Assembly: GCA_947462425.1 (NCBI GenBank)
Contig: CANHPI010000123.1
Coordinates: forward strand, 1 to 7,671
Length of the DNA stretch: 7,671 nucleotides
Source: Bacteroidota bacterium
GTDB lineage: Bacteria > Bacteroidota > Bacteroidia > B-17B0 > B-17BO
Reading direction: 5' to 3'
Shown here: in pieces, positions 4,665 through 7,671 of the stretch
How the letters are laid out: the number at the start of each line of letters is the position of its first letter
How positions within the stretch are numbered: the first letter of the stretch is position 1
Notes under the pieces: model-generated
Database searches by the model: none
Told to the model about the DNA's origin: nothing
The model's input: only the letters and a program-made list of their open reading frames with translations
Position numbers and translations under genes: made by a program

Positions 4665-6071
4665 CTAAATATGTAAAGCACGTTTGCCAGTTGCATCTAA
4701 GGCCGCTTCTTTTAAGCTTTCAGTAAATGTTGGATGAGCGTGACTCATACGAGAAATGTCTTCGGCACTTGCTCTAAATTCCATAGCTACAACTGCTTCT
4801 GCAATCATATCAGCTGTGCGAGGGCCAATCATATGAACTCCTAGTATTTCATCTGTATTTTCGTCAGCTAATACTTTTACAAAACCATCAGTATCCATGC
4901 TGGCGCGAGCCCTTCCACTTGCTTTGAATGGAAAATTCCCCACTTTATATTTAACACCTTTTTCTTTTAATTGCTCTTCGGTTTGCCCAACAGCCGCAAC
5001 TTCAGGCCAAGTGTAAACAACACCCGGAATTAAATTATAGTCAATATGTGGTTTTTGTCCTGCCATTTGTTCTGCCACAAATACACCTTCTTCTTCAGCT
5101 TTGTGAGCTAACATAGCACCAACAACTACATCGCCAATAGCATAAATAGTATCGGCACTTGTTTTTAAATGAGCGTCAACTTCAACTCTTCCGCGGGCAT
5201 CTAATTTAACACCTGCTTTTTCTAAATTTAATCCTTCGGTATATGGTTTACGTCCAACTGACATTAACACATAGTCACCTTTTAATTCAACTTTCTCACC
5301 TTTATCATTATCAGCAGTTACAGTAACTTCTTTACCTTTGTTTACAACGCTTGCCACTTTATGTTTTAAATAAAATTCAACGCCTAACGTTTTTTTCATC
5401 ACGCGTTGTAATTCTTTTCCTAAACTAGCGTCCATTCCAGGTATTAATCTGTCCATAAATTCAACTACAGAAACTTTAGATCCTAAACGCGCATACACAC
5501 TTCCTAATTCTAAACCAATAACGCCACCACCAATTACAATTAAGTGTTTTGGTACCTCCGTCATTTCTAAAGCTTCAGTAGAAGTGATGATACGTTTTTT
5601 ATCTACTTCAATTCCCGGTAATGATGCCGGTTTTGAACCCGTTGCAATAATTGCTTTTATAGTTTCAACTTGTTCTTTTGTACCATCTGCTTTTGTAATA
5701 TTGATAACTGTTTTAGATTCAAAACTTCCTACACCAGTGTACACTGTAATTTTATTTTTTTTCATCAAAAAATTAATGCCATCGCAAGTCATTTTAACAA
5801 CACCGCGCTTACGTTCAATCATTTGTTTGATATTTACTTTTGGAGCATTAATATCAATACCGTGTTCTTTGAAATTATGAACCGCATTATGAAAATGTTC
5901 AGATGAATCTAACAAAGCCTTAGAAGGGATACAACCAACATTTAAGCAAGTGCCTCCAAGAGTTGAATATTTTTCAATTAAAGCCGTTTTCATTCCTAAT
6001 TGAGCACAACGAATTGCAGCTACGTATCCTCCGGGACCAGAACCAATAATGGTTACATCAAATTTTTCCAT
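4665..6071 (-). CDS. lpdA: Dihydrolipoyl dehydrogenase (E3)
   Basis: A full-length 468-residue flavoprotein. E3 reoxidises the dihydrolipoyl groups of the pyruvate, 2-oxoglutarate and branched-chain dehydrogenase complexes and the glycine cleavage system, passing electrons through FAD to NAD+. Visible are the FAD-binding GSGPGGYVAA (10-19), the redox disulphide GGTCLNVGCIPSK (39-51; Cys42, Cys47), and the NAD-binding GGGVIGLELGSVYARLGSKV. The second FAD motif is AIGDV, and the C-terminal interface carries the catalytic pair in HAHPTFTES (His446, Glu451). No lipoyl domain is fused to it and no E1/E2 genes adjoin, so it is a stand-alone gene probably serving several complexes. ATG at 6071 and stop TAG; promoter candidate at 6107-6137, terminator at 4609-4642. 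Cytosolic. Confidence 0.98.
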   Translation of the reverse strand: MEKFDVTIIGSGPGGYVAAIRCAQLGMKTALIEKYSTLGGTCLNVGCIPSKALLDSSEHFHNAVHNFKEHGIDINAPKVNIKQMIERKRGVVKMTCDGINFLMKKNKITVYTGVGSFESKTVINITKADGTKEQVETIKAIIATGSKPASLPGIEVDKKRIITSTEALEMTEVPKHLIVIGGGVIGLELGSVYARLGSKVSVVEFMDRLIPGMDASLGKELQRVMKKTLGVEFYLKHKVASVVNKGKEVTVTADNDKGEKVELKGDYVLMSVGRKPYTEGLNLEKAGVKLDARGRVEVDAHLKTSADTIYAIGDVVVGAMLAHKAEEEGVFVAEQMAGQKPHIDYNLIPGVVYTWPEVAAVGQTEEQLKEKGVKYKVGNFPFKASGRARASMDTDGFVKVLADENTDEILGVHMIGPRTADMIAEAVVAMEFRASAEDISRMSHAHPTFTESLKEAALDATGKRALHI

Positions 6072-6106
6072 ATATAGTGTTTAGTTTTAGTTAGTTTTTT
6101 CGAGGT

Positions 6107-6137
6107 TAAATTTACTAATTATTAGAGTTCACCCAAA
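6107..6137 (-). promoter_or_regulatory. Candidate Bacteroidota housekeeping promoter of lpdA
   Basis: On the minus strand, TTTG (6137-6134) is followed after 19 bases by TAAATTTA (6114-6107), one mismatch from TAnnTTTG. Spacing is ideal. Transcription would start near 6100, leaving about 28 bases before the ATG at 6071. The -33 box lies only 7 bp outside the end of the inverted-end element at 6145-6434. Confidence 0.5.
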
Positions 6138-6144
6138 CTAATTT

Positions 6145-6434
6145 TTTGGGCATGCTCGCGAAAAGCGGTCAGGCTATCAATGCAACTTAGCGAAGCGATA
6201 TCATGAAAGCCATTAAAATTCAATAAATCCTTTTGAGTAATCTTTTACTTCTCTCCTTTACGTAAAAGTTTTTCCGTTCTATCCTTCATGCACATTAATT
6301 TGAAGAAGAAATTTATACGTCTAATTTTGGATGAATTGCGTGAGTGATTGCAGCGAAAATCCATTTTTTGAGGTACGAAAAAAAAGATTGAAGCGTAAAG
6401 CACGACCCGCAGCCTTTTGCGGGGCACGCCCAAA
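6145..6434. repeat. Intergenic element with inverted ends (MITE- or REP-like), non-coding
   Basis: This fills nearly all of the 375-bp gap between lnt and lpdA. TTTGGGCATGCTC at 6145-6157 and, on the opposite strand, TTTGGGCGTGCCC at 6434-6422 are inverted copies with two differences. Inside each end follows a small hairpin. On the left it is CGC-GAAAA-GCG (6157-6167); on the right, minus strand, CCCGCA-AAAGGC-TGCGGG (6423-6406). Then come related stretches, GTCAGGCTAT and GTCGTGCTTT. The ends are G+C-rich against an AT-rich background. The interior holds a 10-bp palindrome TTTACGTAAA (6257-6266) and no convincing gene. From memory, similar GC-rich 'GGGCGTGCCC...' intergenic repeats are frequent in Bacteroidota genomes. 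No target duplication is evident. Part of it may help terminate lnt. Confidence 0.5.
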
Positions 6435-6446
6435 TTTATTACCCTA

Positions 6447-7671
6447 TTATGATTTTTTAAAACGTAACAATTGACTCCAAATTAATAGTAAAATGGCTAT
6501 AAGTGAAGAAGCGTATGAAATGATATCTCCAAATTTCACAAACAATGTTTGAGTGTTATTTGGCGTTAGGTTTTTTGTAATAATTGCATCTTCCCAGTAT
6601 GGTGTTGCTTGCTCTATTTCTCCGTAAGGTGTTACAAAACATGAAATGCCGGTATTTGCGCAACGGGCAATTTCTTTGCGAGTTTCAATTGCTCTTAATT
6701 TGGCGTAAGCTAAATGTTGCCTGTGGCCCGGAGTGTTATCCCACCAGCCGTCATTTGTAAGGATAAATATTAGATTTGCTCCATTTCTAACATATTCTGC
6801 CACATAATCAGAGTACACGCTTTCGTAACAAATAACAGGAGCAATTCCAACTTTTTTATCATGACTAAAAAACACAGCGCGTTCGTCTTGAGTGCCTAAA
6901 CTTCCCATTGTGCCACCTAAATCAATTGCTAAACTTTCTAAAGGTTTAAATAATGCTGGAAATGGCATGCGCTCTACACCCGGAACTAATTTTGATTTGT
7001 GATAATAGGATATCCCATCATTGTTTAATTGCATTCCGGTATTAAATGAATCAAAATATTCATCAGCATCATTGAATTTTTGAGCTGTTGATGATTTTTC
7101 TTCACCGTGTTTAAATGCATACATCGTGCTTGCACCAGTAATGATTGTCATTTTGGGATAATATCTTAGGATACTGTCCATTAAAAAATGCAGTGAATAA
7201 GATTTATTTTCTTGACCTTCAAAAATATTTTCAGTTAAGTAGGTTTCCGGTAACACTAAAAAATCAACGGTTGAATCTAATTTTCCATTAAGCTGAACTT
7301 GTAAATTATGTAACTGAACAGATGGTTCAAAATAAAATTTATCATTATATGGATCAACATTTGGCTGAACTACAACTGTTTTATAAGTGTCTTTGGAATT
7401 TAAATGAGTAGTACTAATTGATAAAATTAAGTAAGATAATACAATTGGAATTATTATTGCAGCAGCAGGTTTAGCAAAACTTTTAATTGTATAGCTTTTG
7501 TTTTTTAAGGCAATAAAAAATAAAACATTGACAACTAATGCCCACAAACTTCCTCCCGATGTTCCTGTATATTCGTACCACTGAATCCAATTATGAGTAA
7601 ACGCAAACGCGTTGCCCATAATTAACCAACTCCATGTTAAATCCCATAAAGTATGCCCGTATTCATATCCT
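6447..7671 (-). CDS. lnt: Apolipoprotein N-acyltransferase, C-terminal ~407 residues
   Basis: Lnt adds the third, amide-linked acyl chain to the N-terminal cysteine of lipoproteins at the inner membrane. The open frame continues through the right edge of the window (GYEYGHTLWDLTWSWLIMGN before the internal Met at 7619), so the N-terminal membrane helices lie outside. Counting from that Met, WIQWYEYTGTSGG (11-23) and a helix (about 25-38) lead into another helix (52-68) and then the nitrilase-like domain. Its catalytic triad is Glu125 in LPET, Lys208 in YHKSKLVPG and Cys264 in PVICYES, with TNDGWW at 288-293. A final membrane helix spans 366-382. E. coli Lnt has the same order (Glu267, Lys335, Cys387). 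The LVPGVERMPF variant is typical of Bacteroidota. Stop TAA at 6449-6447. Confidence 0.95.
   Translation of the reverse strand, partial: GYEYGHTLWDLTWSWLIMGNAFAFTHNWIQWYEYTGTSGGSLWALVVNVLFFIALKNKSYTIKSFAKPAAAIIIPIVLSYLILSISTTHLNSKDTYKTVVVQPNVDPYNDKFYFEPSVQLHNLQVQLNGKLDSTVDFLVLPETYLTENIFEGQENKSYSLHFLMDSILRYYPKMTIITGASTMYAFKHGEEKSSTAQKFNDADEYFDSFNTGMQLNNDGISYYHKSKLVPGVERMPFPALFKPLESLAIDLGGTMGSLGTQDERAVFFSHDKKVGIAPVICYESVYSDYVAEYVRNGANLIFILTNDGWWDNTPGHRQHLAYAKLRAIETRKEIARCANTGISCFVTPYGEIEQATPYWEDAIITKNLTPNNTQTLFVKFGDIISYASSLIAILLLIWSQLLRFKKS

Noticed and set aside
5584..5906. Two overlapping plus-strand open frames
   Set aside because: Both are antisense shadows inside lpdA.
6132..6150. CCCAAA-N7-TTTGGG dyad at the left end of the intergenic element
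   Set aside because: Short arms. One arm coincides with the lpdA -33 box and the other with the element end, so the symmetry may be incidental.
6242..6268. CTTTTAC/GTAAAAG hairpin followed by T's as a plus-strand terminator
   Set aside because: No plus-strand gene lies upstream, and the 7-bp AT-rich stem has a 13-base loop; it is probably part of the internal structure of the intergenic element.
6245..6433. Minus-strand 62-codon open frame starting with TTG
   Set aside because: It begins inside the inverted end of the intergenic element and translates its hairpin; composition (Arg-rich start, FFF runs) is not protein-like. The last codons (MKDRTEKLLRKGEK) look more plausible but are too short to call a gene or a remnant.

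Overview
The window is AT-rich (about one third G+C by eye) and looks like chromosomal DNA of a Bacteroidota bacterium. The evidence is a 'CCC motif' type small membrane protein beside a DUF2752 protein, a Lnt with the LVPGVERMPF variant, A-rich leaders without Shine-Dalgarno sites, and promoter candidates of the form TTTG-N19/20-TAnnTTT-like. No rRNA, tRNA, CRISPR array, transposase or phage gene was seen.

Left part (1-2331): the edge of a surface-polysaccharide locus. A glycosyltransferase (heptosyltransferase/GT9-like, cut by the window edge) overlaps an FkbM-type methyltransferase on the minus strand. A Wzx-like polysaccharide flippase is transcribed divergently from them. All three appear to start with TTG. 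Together they would build, methylate and export a lipid-linked glycan.

Middle (2339-4067): two small membrane-protein genes (DUF2752 and CCC-motif/DUF4190-like) form a minus-strand pair that ends tail-to-tail against the flippase. Divergent from them is thioredoxin trxA, with its own promoter candidate and a clear terminator. Next is a 65-residue protein of unknown function preceded by a full match to the sigma-54 (-24/-12) consensus. A long perfect hairpin with T-tracts on both strands separates it from the convergent genes to the right.

Right part (4067-7671): all genes are on the minus strand. In transcription order they are lnt (apolipoprotein N-acyltransferase, N-terminus outside the window), a roughly 290-bp non-coding element with inverted ends, lpdA (dihydrolipoyl dehydrogenase, E3 of 2-oxoacid dehydrogenase complexes) with its own promoter candidate and terminator, and a YfiT-like DinB metalloenzyme. 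Apart from the polysaccharide genes and the two-gene membrane pair, these are mostly independent housekeeping units.

The least explained parts are the sigma-54-type promoter with its small, possibly Sm/Hfq-like protein (3666-3982) and the inverted-end intergenic element (6145-6434).
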